Notes: generated from the letters alone by a model not told the origin. Shown: positions 50,342 to 60,720, numbered from the stretch's first letter. The stretch: DNA of 64,000 nt from Verrucomicrobia bacterium S94 (GCA_004299845.1 CP036201.1:2046001-2110000), one strand, 5' to 3'. Made by a program: numbers and translations.

Positions 50342-51213
50342 ATGAACCCTCCGAAAGTAATCGCCGAAATCGGATGCAATCATAAAGGCGAAATAGATAT
50401 TGCACACGAACTGATCATGACAGCCGCCATGTTCTGCAAAGCCGACGTGGTAAAATTCCAGAAACGCTGTCCGAAGGAGCTGCTCACCGAAGAGCAATAT
50501 AATGCCCCCATCCCAACCCCATGCATGCCTACGGCGACACCTATGGCGCACACCGTGAATTTCTTGAGTTCGATCTCGATCAGCATCGGCAGCTGCAGAA
50601 GTGGTGCAAGGAATTCGGCATCGAATACAGCACCTCCGTCTGGGACACCACTTCCGCAAAAGAAATTACTGAACTGCAGCCCAAACTTATAAAAATCCCG
50701 TCAGCCTGTAACCTGCACTGGGAAATGCTGGGCTATCTCTGCGAACACTATAACGGAGAAATTCACCTCTCCTTCGGGATGACAACTCATGCAGAAGAAG
50801 AGCTGGTGATTCAATTCTTTGAATCCAAAGAACGCGCCAGAGATCTTGTCATCTATAGTTGCACCTCCGGTTACCCCGTGGCGTTTGAAGACATTTGTCT
50901 GCTCGAAATCAAACGCTTGAAAGAAAAATTTAAGGACCGGGTCAAAGCAATCGGTTTTTCCGGCCATCACCTTGGTATCGCGGCGGACGTAGCCGCTATG
51001 GTGATTGGAGCAGAATGGATTGAACGTCATTTTACCCTCGACCGCACTTGGAAAGGAACGGATCATTCCGCATCGCTCGAACCAGACGGCATGCGTAAAC
51101 TTGCTCGCGACCTCCGCAATGTCCATAAAGCACTGACTTACAAACAAACAGAAGTACTCCCTGTGGAACTGATCCAGCGCGACAAACTCAAATTCAGAAA
51201 CGAGAATCTATGA
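50342..51213 (+). pseudogene. neuB: NeuB-like nonulosonate synthase, disrupted by a one-base frameshift
   Basis: Two frames combine into about 290 residues if one C is restored in the run at 50505-50509 (restored text: YNAPHPNPMHAYGDTYGAHRE). Family features: IAEIGCNHKGEIDIAHELI, VKFQKR, LIKIPSACNLHWEML, LSFGMTTHAEEE, YSCTSGYP, GFSGHHLGIAADVAAM and AEWIERHFTLDR, then KGTDHSASLEPD. The enzyme condenses phosphoenolpyruvate with an N-acyl sugar. The C-terminal SAF domain is missing, so the protein ends at the barrel. Either inactivated or a base-calling error. Confidence 0.8.
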
Positions 51214-51944
51214 ACAACTGTTGCCCCATTTGCGCCTCCAAGAATCTTGATTTCTGCTTTACTCACGAAAAATGGAAGGTCCCCTGTCTGAAGTGCGGTG
51301 ATTGCTCACATGTTTTCGCATCCGAGCATATTGAAGAGACGGAAGACAGCTTCACGACAAACCAACAAAGAGCTGACTTCTATCTTCACTACATAAAGTC
51401 ACTTTGTCCTGCGGTCATGATGGACATAGGAACCCCCGCAGACTTCTATATTCTCAAATCCGCCAAAAGTGTGCTTCCCGAAATCTGTTTATATGCTTTG
51501 GACTTATATGAGAAAGAACATCCGCCTTATGTCACACTGCTCAACAACTTCCCCGAGACACCGGTTGATTTAACTACTGCATTCCATGTTCTAGAGCATG
51601 TTCCAGACCCGAAACCCTTCATTCACTCTTTGATCAGTTCATCACAACACTTCATTATTGAGGTTCCTGATTGTTCCTCCATTGAGAAAATGCGCCGCTC
51701 CAGCACAAAACCGCACACTCATTTTTTCTCTGCGGACAGCCTTACGCGGTTGTTAAGTTCCTTTTCCTCTAATGTGCAAGTTGCTGTTAGATACGGAGCA
51801 GGCATCCCGCTCAAAATGTCGAGCATCATGGCATATTCTCTTCCGAACGATCTTACGATTCCTGCTGACTCAAGAAGTATTTCCAATTTCCTACCGAGGC
51901 TCCTCCTCAGTCAATACCTACTTCACCCATTAAAGAAATCATAG
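51210..51944 (+). CDS. SAM-dependent methyltransferase with N-terminal zinc-binding motif
   Basis: A 244-residue protein. The start has CCPICASKNLDF and CLKCGDC, a putative zinc ribbon, followed by a methyltransferase_23-like domain: a shortened motif I (VMMDIGTPADFYIL) and AFHVLEHVPDPKPFI, the signature of such sugar or lipid methyltransferases. The usual glycine-rich loop is degenerate, so SAM binding is uncertain. Overlaps neuB by four bases (ATGA). Its A/T-rich codons look unlike the preceding genes and may mark later acquisition. Confidence 0.7.
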   Translation: MNNCCPICASKNLDFCFTHEKWKVPCLKCGDCSHVFASEHIEETEDSFTTNQQRADFYLHYIKSLCPAVMMDIGTPADFYILKSAKSVLPEICLYALDLYEKEHPPYVTLLNNFPETPVDLTTAFHVLEHVPDPKPFIHSLISSSQHFIIEVPDCSSIEKMRRSSTKPHTHFFSADSLTRLLSSFSSNVQVAVRYGAGIPLKMSSIMAYSLPNDLTIPADSRSISNFLPRLLLSQYLLHPLKKS

Positions 51945-51976
51945 CCGGACTTTATTCGCAGAGCCTCACAATCCCT

Positions 51977-53182
51977 ATGACACCCTTTCTCGACAAAGCA
52001 TTGAACCGCGCATACTGGCTGAAACAACGAGTGAGCTATTCGCTCTTTCCTGACCACATAAATCAGGATGTACCCGCTCTCGTTTCGACGGACAAAGAGG
52101 CTACAGGAAAACGGATCGGCCATGTGGCGATGTATACCGATGGAAATGCGGGAGACACTCTGCTTCCTCGCACGGTTCGCGACGCTGTTGATCTTGAAAC
52201 ACCGAACCACTGGACTGGTATTCATGCACACCGAACAGTGAACAAAACCCTTCTGAAAAATATCAATGACCAGGACGGACTCCTGATCGGAGGCGGCGGA
52301 CTGTTCCTGCGGGATACCAACCCCAACAACCTGAGCGGATGGCAATGGAGCTGCAGTCTGGAGGCCCTGAAACGGATCGAAATCCCTATTGCTTTATTTG
52401 CCGTAGGATATAATCGTTTCCGAAATCAGCCGGATTTCAGACCCGTTTTTCAAAAACACCTTGAACAGCTTACCCGAAAAAGTGTGTTCATCGGCCTTCG
52501 CAATTCCGGCAGCATCCGTGCTGTAAAATCCTATCTCCCGGAAGAGCTTCATCATAAGGTCCGTTATCAACCCTGTCCGACAACACTGTGCCGGATGCTT
52601 TATCCCGGATTATGCGGCGATGCGGAAAGAAAAAAGGGGAAACCGCAGGTTGTTCTAAACTGTGCTTTCGATCGGATCCAACTTCGACTGGGAAAAAAAG
52701 CGGATATCATTCTAAACGAACTGGCTCAGGTCGCCAAAGAGCTCTCCAATGATTGCCGCATTGCTTACTATGCCCATGCTCGCAGTGATCACCAAATGCT
52801 ACCTTACCTGAACAAAGCAGGAGTCACTTATGATATGGTGGATCTGTTCCACATACACCCTCGCGAAGTAGTGAAAGCGTATGCAAAACCCGCACTGGTT
52901 ATCGGCATGCGCGGTCATGCACAGATGATCCCCTTCGGATGTGGAACCCCGATTCTATCTCTTGTGTCACATGATAAGATTCGTTGGTTTCTGGACGACA
53001 TCAAACGGAAGGAGTGGGGAGTGGAAATGACCACCCCCGATTTCAAAGAACATCTTATTTCATCGGCAAGACGAATGTTGAAAAACAACCCATCCATTCG
53101 GAAAAGCATTCATCAGATTCAAAACAATCTGCTGGAAATAACGCGCCGGAATGCATTGGATTTTCTGTCCGAATTAAAATAA
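51977..53182 (+). CDS. Polysaccharide pyruvyl transferase family protein
   Basis: A 401-residue protein with NAGDTLLPRTVRDAV near the start (the GNxGDxxL motif), GLLIGGGGLFLRD, IPIALFAVGYN, SVFIGLRNSGSIRAVKSY and a C-terminal part with VIGMRGHAQMIPFGCGTPIL. These match PF04230 (WcaK/CsaB-type), which transfer pyruvate ketals or related groups onto polysaccharide sugars. Its 3' end overlaps the convergent glycan transferase gene by 9 bp. Confidence 0.9.
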   Translation: MTPFLDKALNRAYWLKQRVSYSLFPDHINQDVPALVSTDKEATGKRIGHVAMYTDGNAGDTLLPRTVRDAVDLETPNHWTGIHAHRTVNKTLLKNINDQDGLLIGGGGLFLRDTNPNNLSGWQWSCSLEALKRIEIPIALFAVGYNRFRNQPDFRPVFQKHLEQLTRKSVFIGLRNSGSIRAVKSYLPEELHHKVRYQPCPTTLCRMLYPGLCGDAERKKGKPQVVLNCAFDRIQLRLGKKADIILNELAQVAKELSNDCRIAYYAHARSDHQMLPYLNKAGVTYDMVDLFHIHPREVVKAYAKPALVIGMRGHAQMIPFGCGTPILSLVSHDKIRWFLDDIKRKEWGVEMTTPDFKEHLISSARRMLKNNPSIRKSIHQIQNNLLEITRRNALDFLSELK

Positions 53183-54334
53183 CCGCACCAGCGTATCCTC
53201 CAGAACTTCACCGGAATTACGATTATACGCATAGTAGGACATATCAACATCAGAAGCTTTCCACTCCAGGATCCCAGACAGATCCTGTGGTCTGGTCAGA
53301 CTTACCGCCGCCCCATCAGAGTCCAGATTGAGCACATAGGCCTTATCATCCACCCAGCGAATAATCCCGACCGGTCGTTTTAAGATCAGCGCATTAATCA
53401 ATGCCGTAGAAAAATATCCCGCGATATGACTGCATTCCAGAATCGCTTCATTAATATTTTTCTCTGTTGGATACAGTATAAGTTCAGATGAATTAAAATG
53501 CTCAATATACCACTGCCGATCCTCCCGCGGATGCGGCTTAACGGCAACCGGAACCGGCGATGCATCGATGATCTCCCTGAAATGTTTCTCTTTGGCTGCA
53601 AGCCCACCTTCTAACACGTAATCTTCAAACAGCGGTTGAGATACAATCAGCAAACGTTCTTCAGGATCAAATGAATCCATTGCATAAGCTTCTTCAAACT
53701 GGGCGGCCCCCATAGGAATAAGCTGTTCCGGAGAATAGCCTTCTTTTTCAACAAAAAACCGCTGATCCCGCTCTCCGATGATACAAGCCAAATCCGCTCT
53801 CGTTTCATGACGATGATTATAATAGTAATTATTCGGATTAATCAACAGACGCAGCTGAAACGGAATCGACCGGAAAAACGGCAGATATCCAATCTGAAAT
53901 AAAGTGGCATCATAAAGCAGAAACGTACGAACAACCTTGATCATTTCCTTACAAATACGACGGAAGCGATTGCCGGTTGCGACAGATTCAAGTTCGGCAA
54001 TGATTCCGTGCTGAATATGCAACGACGGAATTCCCAAATAGCGAGCCGCATGCAACAAAGCACGATCCTGAACCCAGCCTTTATCAAAAACCACGACAGC
54101 ATCTGCCCTCATCTTTTTCAGGGCGGTAACAAATGAACATGTTCCCAGCGACTTAAGATCTATGGTTTCAATCTTTCTTCCGGACAGATCCGGACAGTCG
54201 TCCCATCCGTACACCGCCTGTTCCGTATGGAAGAAAATAATGTCATATCGCCCCGCCAGCGGCTCAAAAAGCGGTAGCGCAAAATGCCCGAAATACCGCC
54301 AGGACGGAAAAAAAACGACCAGCCGCTTACTCAT
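53174..54334 (-). CDS. GT-B surface-polysaccharide transferase, polysialyl/glycerophosphotransferase-like
   Basis: A 386-residue protein from ATG 54334 (GGAGTG upstream); the longer open frame is not family-like. It has a GT-B pattern: RLVVFFPSWRYFGHFALPLFE, PSLHIQHGIIAELESV, LLIVSQPLFEDYVL, PVAVKPHPREDRQWY and LECSHIAGYFSTALINAL. The KPHPRE motif and the S/T-rich closing block resemble CDP-glycerol glycerophosphotransferases and bacterial polysialyltransferases (HP motif). With neuA and neuB nearby, transfer of a nonulosonate is plausible. Last gene of the minus-strand run. Confidence 0.55.
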   Translation of the reverse strand: MSKRLVVFFPSWRYFGHFALPLFEPLAGRYDIIFFHTEQAVYGWDDCPDLSGRKIETIDLKSLGTCSFVTALKKMRADAVVVFDKGWVQDRALLHAARYLGIPSLHIQHGIIAELESVATGNRFRRICKEMIKVVRTFLLYDATLFQIGYLPFFRSIPFQLRLLINPNNYYYNHRHETRADLACIIGERDQRFFVEKEGYSPEQLIPMGAAQFEEAYAMDSFDPEERLLIVSQPLFEDYVLEGGLAAKEKHFREIIDASPVPVAVKPHPREDRQWYIEHFNSSELILYPTEKNINEAILECSHIAGYFSTALINALILKRPVGIIRWVDDKAYVLNLDSDGAAVSLTRPQDLSGILEWKASDVDMSYYAYNRNSGEVLEDTLVRLF

Positions 54335-55597
54335 GCACACTCCTTTCCGAATCCCGAAATATGGCAACCGAAACCACACAAAGAGAGAGAAGAGAAAGAA
54401 ATCCAAGGCTGACAAGCAGAGCATCGGGACTCTTTAAAAACGCGAAGCTGACAATAACGTATCCCAGTGCAGCCACAGGAATAACCGACGCAATTGTAAA
54501 ACGATACTGAGCAAGAGCATATCGCATAACACTACTCAAAAGGGCTACCGGAACCATGACCCATGACAGAACGCGCAACCAACGAACCAGATCTACAGAA
54601 GGCACTTCAATACCAAATAAAACCTGCGGCAGCCAACGGGCCAGAACCGTAAACAGTAATGCAGTTGCACTCGAACTTACCAAAGAAGCCAGCAGCGTTT
54701 TTTTCAGTAATTTCTGCTGTTTTGCTGAGCCTCGTCCTTCCGCAACAACTTTAGGAAACATGGCTCCGACCAGAGATTGCGGAATAAAAAGTATCAGTCG
54801 CGCCAACGTCGCAGCATAGGCAAAATCGCCAGCACACTCAGGGAAAAGATTTTTCACCATCACAACATCACCCGTCATCAAAACGGAATATCCCAACATA
54901 ATAAAAAAACTGCCAAACAGATACTGCCTTATGGAAGGTAAGGGCTCCTCCGTTGGCACCTGCTTCTTCAAACACCAGACCAGAACCAGCCCCCATAAAT
55001 AATCGTGGCATAAAACCCCAATCCATGTCCCAGCAATCCCCATCCGGCAAATGGAGAAACAGCTATTACGAAAAAGACACCTATTAAGAGACGAATCCCC
55101 GCCCCGATAACCATTCCCCAACACCATCCATCAAAGTGCTGTAATCCCAGCAAAGCACCATTCACAACAGGCCGGCAGAACAACCCCGTCAAAATAATCC
55201 CGAAAATAAAAACCGGAGCCTTACGCTCCAAATGCATAAAACCGGCAATCGGGCCCGAAAATAAAAAGCAGAGAGAAGAACACAGGAGCCCCACAGCCAC
55301 CAAACGCCATCCCCAGTATATCAGTAGCCGGGAAACATCACCGGGTCGGTTCGCTTTAATCAGTAAATTTGAATACCGACTGATCGTCGTTGAAAAAACG
55401 CCCAATGGAAACGTAAGAATATTCAGTATTCCCAGTAATGAAACGAGTAAGGCGAATTCATCATGCTGCAACTGACGCCCCATAAACATCTGAAACAGAA
55501 GATTAAACACATGCGCTATCGCCATGCCCGCAAACAGGATGGAACTGTCTTTAAGAAGAGCGTCCGTATTGAAAAACCTGATCAACAGATTAATCAT
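54327..55597 (-). pseudogene. Wzx-like polysaccharide flippase, disrupted by a one-base frameshift
   Basis: Two frames join to about 423 residues if one base is restored in the C run at 54990-54994 (G run on the coding strand). The product has about 12 hydrophobic helices of the MOP/Wzx type: AIAHVFNLLFQMFMGRQLQ, FPLGVFSTTISRYSN, YSVLMTGDVVMVKNLFP, AGDFAYAATLARLILFIPQS and MFPKVV. Such flippases move lipid-linked glycan units across the inner membrane. It overlaps the YfhO-like gene by four bases (ATGA). As sequenced, the frame is broken in the middle. Confidence 0.8.
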
Positions 55598-57977
55598 TCA
55601 GTACCAATCCTTTTTCGAATCACAATACAGACTACCCCGCCCACAAATGACAAAATAAACACCCCCGACGAAAACACCATTTCAGAAGCGCCACTCACAC
55701 ATCGGAATTCAACCGTGTGCTTTCCTTCAGGAACAGCCACTCCCATGCAAAGGTAGTCCACGCGCAGCAGCTCGGCCGGTTTTCCATCCACCTCAACACG
55801 CCATCCCGGCTGAAAACGCTGGGCAAAACGAAGGATGGACGGTTTATCTGTTTCCAGTTCCACTACTGCGGCCTTTTTGGAAACCTCGGCCTTCAGTGCC
55901 TGAAAACGACTGCCATTCAGCTTCGCTTCCGGAAGACCGGCTCCGGAATCCACCAGAACTGTCGTTTGTGGATTATGAGACTCTGAAACAAGCAGACTGC
56001 ACTGATTCTCCAGCGGAACAACCTGCCAGTTCGAATAGAGGGCAAAACGCGGAACAGCATTTTTAAATTCCAGCAACACCTCCGGTCGCATACCTTTTGC
56101 CGTTGGAATCTGATAATTCAGCACCGGTGTAAACTGTTCGCCCAGCGCCGGATTATTTTTAAACTGCTGAAGAACAGTCTGCGGTGCGGCCACATATTTC
56201 ACGGCCGAAAGTTCCCATACGCGAATCTGGTTTCGACCGACGGTTCCAAGAAATTCCTTATATTCGGAGGGCATGCGCGGCATCTGCCAGATGTTAAACA
56301 GATTCAGGCCGTGAAAAGGTCCGTCAGAGGCCAGCCACTGATTATAGATCCCGCTTTGATCCATAAAAAAGGTTCGTTCATTCCCCTGATTTTCTTTTAT
56401 GAACCGGACGATGTCGTTGCCCTTTTTGATCCGGGCTATGTTATCCGCCTTGAAATAATGGGAGGACAGCATCACGCTGTCCAGCGCCAGCACAGCAATC
56501 AGAACCGAGCCCCCCACCGCGCATATTTCCAGCCTTTCCAATAAGCAAAGACCAATCCGGCAAGGAACAGACTCAGCAGTGCCGCATGGAACCAGGCACT
56601 GGATATATTTTTCACAATAATTTCTGAAAATTCTTTCAGTCCGATTGCAGTCAGATCGGCCTCGTATGAGCCTGGAAAAACAAGCGCCTTTAATCCGGCC
56701 AACAGCATCAAACCGGCACACCCCGCCGCTGCAATGCATAAACGGCGTACGGCTTTCGATTTTTTTGGGCCGGACAACAGCTGATCCAGTCCGTAAGCAG
56801 CCAAAACCGCCAGACAGATTTCTACATTATCGAGCAGCTTGATCGGTGCACGGATATTACTGACCATCGGCAGCTGATAAAACAGTTTATAAAATATGCT
56901 GTATTTGCCGAAAGACAACAGCAGCCCAATGAGCCCGGCAATTCCCCAGAAAAGCGCTGCACCGCCATCCTGTTCCCGGCGCTTTCCGAAAGCAGCCCAA
57001 AGACCGTAGAAAGCCAGTATTACCGGAATAATACCCAGGTAAATGCTGTCGAGTTTGAAGTTTGCAAACCCCTGCTTCTGCGTCTCCCATTCAGCGGATT
57101 GTCCGATTTTACCCCAATAGGGTCCTTCCGGATTCCCGCTGCTCCATCCCCCCCAGCCCGGCGCAATCAGATCCGGCCACTCACCCGGAACCATGCTCCA
57201 TTGCGTGATAAAATTCCATTTTTCAGCACCCCCACCCTGAACAGAAGCAGCACCGGCAATATTGTTTTTATAGGATTTCAGCAGTGTCGAACCGGAAAGC
57301 AGCAGCGCAATGACAGCAATCGGCAAAAGCAAACCTCCCCAGCGAACAACTGATTTCAAATGCATCTGCAGCAGACGGAAAAGCGCATAGGGCCCGATAA
57401 ACAAACCGGCCAGCAATGCCACATCCTGCTGTTCAATCATCATGATCCCGACCGCGAGTCCCGCCAGCATGGAAAATCCAATCGATTTCCGAAGCAATTC
57501 CGCACGAACTGATTTTTCAATCAGGCAGAGACTGAGCACTGAAAATGCAAGCACTTCCATTTTATAGGCATGACCGCCGGAAGCCAGCGTGAGCGAATTA
57601 AACCAGAATGCAATCAGGGCACCCGCAATTGATGCCGCCCAGCTGCGCCCCCATATCCTCAGAAACCAAACCATAGAAAGGGATCCGCCCAAAAGCACAA
57701 GCCCGTAAAATGTGTTGGCAAACATCGTAAGCGGCATAATCGCCAGCAGTATATTAAACAGGGTAAAGCCATAACCACTGCTCCCTAATACCTGATTGGC
57801 TGTAAACTGTCCGGTCAGCAACTCCGGCAGCATTGTTTTCTTTGCCGCCAGCCGCCCGATATTAAGATCCGATGCGGAAAAGACATGATCAGGAGCAAAA
57901 ACACAACGGAAGGTGATCGCGGCCAGGACAATAAAAAAGAGGAGGCAGAATAAATATTTCGTACGATCTTTTTTCAT
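55594..57977 (-). pseudogene. YfhO-family membrane protein, disrupted by a one-base frameshift
   Basis: Two frames join to about 794 residues if one base is restored in the C run at 56510-56515. The N-terminal 480 residues have about 12 membrane helices in the glycosyltransferase-C style (VLGSSGYGFTLFNILL, SFGKYSIFYKLFYQLPMVSN, IRAPIKLLDNVEICLAVLA). The extracellular C-terminal part has the YfhO ending: RFQPGWRVEVDGKPAELLR, GVAVPEGKHTVEF and a final membrane helix. YfhO proteins take part in glycosylation of cell-wall polymers. First ATG with spacing is 57977. Confidence 0.8.
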
Positions 57978-57988
57978 TTTCCAACATC

Positions 57989-58699
57989 CTAACAATTTAA
58001 CGCTCTTTTAACTCGCCATATCGAAGCCAGCATCTGCAGCCCCATCACAAAAAATCTGGTTGGGTTTCCTGGAACGTGGTGCCACTTAATCGGAAACTCA
58101 CGAATACGATAACCGGCCCGCTTTGTTCTGCATAACAGATCAATATCGAAAGCCCAGCCCGGCTCAACGGCCTCCGGCAGGATGTTCTGAATCACTTCCG
58201 CTTTGAACAACTTGGCCCCGCACTGGCTGTCACGAACCGGCACCCCGAATAAACCCTGTACAAAGATCTTATTCAGTATCCGCGAAGCCGCCCGGCGCAT
58301 CCATGACTGCCGTGGATAAACCTGAGCACCTTCAATCCAGCGAGAACCGATAATGCACCCATAATCCTCTATGTTTTCAAACATCTTAAAAAAGGATTCC
58401 GGCGGAGTCGCTCCATCAGCATCAACAAAGCCGATCAAACTTCCGCGGGCCTGCTTCATTCCAAGCTCAACCGCCCCGCCCTTCCCTGTTTTTCCAGGCT
58501 CATTCAGCACTTTAATCTGCGACCATTCCTGCGCAATTTTTTCTGCGACCCCGACCGTATCGTCGGAACAGTGATTGGCCACCACAATAATTTCCATTTC
58601 GTTACCAAACTTTTCCGCAAAATACGCTGAATACTCCCGCAACGTTTTCGGCAGCCGGAACTCTTCGTTATACGCCGGAATTACAATCGACAGCTTCAT
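57989..58699 (-). CDS. GT2-family glycosyltransferase (dolichyl-phosphate glucosyltransferase-like)
   Basis: A 236-residue enzyme: LSIVIPAYNEEFRLPKTLRE, IIVVANHCSDDTVGVA, GKTGKGGAVELGMKQARGS, the DxD in FVDADGATPPE, then GSRWIEGA, RDSQCGAKLFKAE and the catalytic region GWAFDIDLLCRTKR. This is the ALG5/DPG-synthase layout without C-terminal membrane helices. It likely makes a lipid-linked sugar donor for the membrane-bound YfhO- and GT83-like enzymes beside it. Start overlaps the upstream gene by four bases. Confidence 0.9.
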   Translation of the reverse strand: MKLSIVIPAYNEEFRLPKTLREYSAYFAEKFGNEMEIIVVANHCSDDTVGVAEKIAQEWSQIKVLNEPGKTGKGGAVELGMKQARGSLIGFVDADGATPPESFFKMFENIEDYGCIIGSRWIEGAQVYPRQSWMRRAASRILNKIFVQGLFGVPVRDSQCGAKLFKAEVIQNILPEAVEPGWAFDIDLLCRTKRAGYRIREFPIKWHHVPGNPTRFFVMGLQMLASIWRVKRALNC

Positions 58700-60204
58700 G
58701 GTGCCGCCTCATAAAGTTTAAGCGTCGTATGCGCCTGACCGAAGTCCGGAAATTCATCGAGGAGTTGATAACGCATTTCCACAAGGTTGAAGAACGCTTT
58801 CCGCTCAGCCTCGCCGACTTCGGCAATGGCCGGCGATTCGATCGACAGCCCATAGCCGCTGAAAGCCGCGACGGGAGCGGAGGAAGTTTCCAGCAAATGC
58901 AAGAGGAGATCACGATTAAGCAGGTGCAGTTTTTCCGCCTGCTCGGTCGGCATATCGGGATAGTAGGAAAACGGGCCCATTTCCATGCCGTGCGGCACGG
59001 AGCGTCCGGCCTCGATGGCCAGATAGGTGTCCTGTGTCAGCAGCACAGATTCCTCCGGAGAGTGCCGTTTAACGATTTCCGCCGCATCACGCAGCAGTTC
59101 GAGGTCGCTCTTTTCCTTAAACTTCCACCAGATGCGGTCGCGTCCTCGAACAAACCATTCCTGATTGATGGGAGAAGAAAAGGCGGTGGCGATCGACGCC
59201 AGCAGCAAAAACGAGAGCGAAGGAACAACCCATCGAGGTTCAATTCTTGGAAGAACCGTCAGTACTGCAGCGGCGGCAAGAATGGGATAGGCAATCGCCT
59301 GATAATCGTCATATGGAAACGCCGCCAGCCCGTGCACCAGCGAAATACCGATCCCGCAGCTCCACAGCAGCACCGCAGTCGGCTCCAGTTTCTTTTCCAA
59401 TGGTTGGAAAACCAGCACCGCCAGTGTCAGCAATGTAAAAATGAGGTAAGCCTGCACAAAACGGGAGATAAAACCAACCTTCAGCGTCAGGATTGTACCG
59501 ATCCCGCCGGGATCGCGGCCGGTGTGGTAGCCGAGCAGCCCGAAATGCGCCTGCTCCGGTGATTGAAAAAACAGCGGCGCATAAACCGCCAGCAGCATCA
59601 CGCCCCCGCCGATGCCGAACCACAGCCAGTCAAGTTTGCGCTCTTTCTGAAAAATCAGCCAGATTCCGGTGATCGGCAGCACAATGCCGGCAGAAAGCCG
59701 CGTCCCCGCCGCCAGCGAAAGCAGTGCCCCGCCGAAGATCAACGCCATCCTGTTCCGAAAGGATAGCAGATAAAATCCCGCCATCAGGAAAAAGACGGTC
59801 AATCCGTAGGTTTTGACCACCGTCGTAAAATAGCTCTGGTAAACATTGCAGGCAATCAGCAGAAAAACCGCAATCCACGCCACCCCGCGTTTTTCCGAGA
59901 TCCTGAATGCCAGCAATCCCGCAAAACCGGCAGCCGAAAGACCGAACATCATGGTAATCAGACGACCACCGACAACGCCGGATTTCTCGATAACCGGAAA
60001 AAGTGCGCCATAAACCTTCGGCAGTACCGGCCCCTGCGTGAAGGCAAAGTCGGCATATGGCCGCTGCCCTTCGAACACCATTTTAGCGGCGTAAAGATAC
60101 CATCCTTCGTCCTGATTCAGGTTTCCGTGTATCAGATTCATACAGGAAAGCAGCAGTGCCAGCAGCACCGAAAGACCTCCAAGGATTGGAACCGCTTTTC
60201 CCAT
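58696..60204 (-). CDS. GT39/GT83-like membrane glycosyltransferase
   Basis: A 502-residue protein with about ten membrane helices. The first loop holds the acidic DEGWYLYAAKMV (D-E pair typical of PMT/ArnT catalytic loops) followed by GQRPYADFAFTQGP. Later hydrophobic blocks include AVFLLIACNVYQSYF and LSLAAGTRLSAGIVLPITG. The C-terminal 170 residues are soluble and periplasmic (ESVLLTQDTYLAIEAGR). These enzymes use polyprenyl-phosphate sugars as donors. Starts four bases after the GtrA-like stop. Confidence 0.8.
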   Translation of the reverse strand: MGKAVPILGGLSVLLALLLSCMNLIHGNLNQDEGWYLYAAKMVFEGQRPYADFAFTQGPVLPKVYGALFPVIEKSGVVGGRLITMMFGLSAAGFAGLLAFRISEKRGVAWIAVFLLIACNVYQSYFTTVVKTYGLTVFFLMAGFYLLSFRNRMALIFGGALLSLAAGTRLSAGIVLPITGIWLIFQKERKLDWLWFGIGGGVMLLAVYAPLFFQSPEQAHFGLLGYHTGRDPGGIGTILTLKVGFISRFVQAYLIFTLLTLAVLVFQPLEKKLEPTAVLLWSCGIGISLVHGLAAFPYDDYQAIAYPILAAAAVLTVLPRIEPRWVVPSLSFLLLASIATAFSSPINQEWFVRGRDRIWWKFKEKSDLELLRDAAEIVKRHSPEESVLLTQDTYLAIEAGRSVPHGMEMGPFSYYPDMPTEQAEKLHLLNRDLLLHLLETSSAPVAAFSGYGLSIESPAIAEVGEAERKAFFNLVEMRYQLLDEFPDFGQAHTTLKLYEAAP

Positions 60205-60207
60205 CAA

Positions 60208-60720
60208 TCAGCCCTTAAATACAAACTTCTTGCGCATAGTGAAGTTGATTACCATAGCACAGGTGAACACAAAAAAGTAAGCCCATGTAACCTGCCAGTT
60301 ATACTGTGCAATGAGGTAACGGCTCAGCAACGTGAAAAAGACAAAGGAGGCCGTGGATAACGCATAAAACAGGGCTACTTCTTTGAATTTCTGATGCCGC
60401 CCATCATTAAAAACAAAAATAACATTGGTAATATAGGCCACAGTATTGGAGGAAAGAAAGGCCACGATTTTATTAAGAACAAAATGCCTCAGCAGGGTCT
60501 CCTCCGGTACTACGCGGATGTGGCCGCCAACCCAACCGATGACCATTCCGAAAGGATCACCTTCCCGCAGACTCGGCAGAACAATCCAGGCCATAAGATA
60601 AAACACCAGCACATCCACCACAAACGTAACACCCCCGAAAAAGAGATATTTAATGAACTGGATACCGGTTTTTTCCTTATTGCGAAGGAAAGCATTCAAG
60701 CTGGTTAAAGAATCCGTCAT
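60208..60720 (-). CDS. GtrA-like membrane protein
   Basis: A 170-residue protein with four hydrophobic segments: FIKYLFFGGVTFVVDVLVFY, FVLNKIVAFLSSNTVAYITN, VALFYALSTASFVFF and WAYFFVFTCAMVINFTMRK. An insert between helices 1 and 2 (LREGDPFGMVIGWVGGHIRV) is longer than usual. GtrA proteins are thought to help lipid-linked sugars cross the membrane together with GtrB-type transferases; one such transferase is encoded at 48232. First gene of the minus-strand run, divergent from the DUF2723 gene. Confidence 0.85.
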   Translation of the reverse strand: MTDSLTSLNAFLRNKEKTGIQFIKYLFFGGVTFVVDVLVFYLMAWIVLPSLREGDPFGMVIGWVGGHIRVVPEETLLRHFVLNKIVAFLSSNTVAYITNVIFVFNDGRHQKFKEVALFYALSTASFVFFTLLSRYLIAQYNWQVTWAYFFVFTCAMVINFTMRKKFVFKG

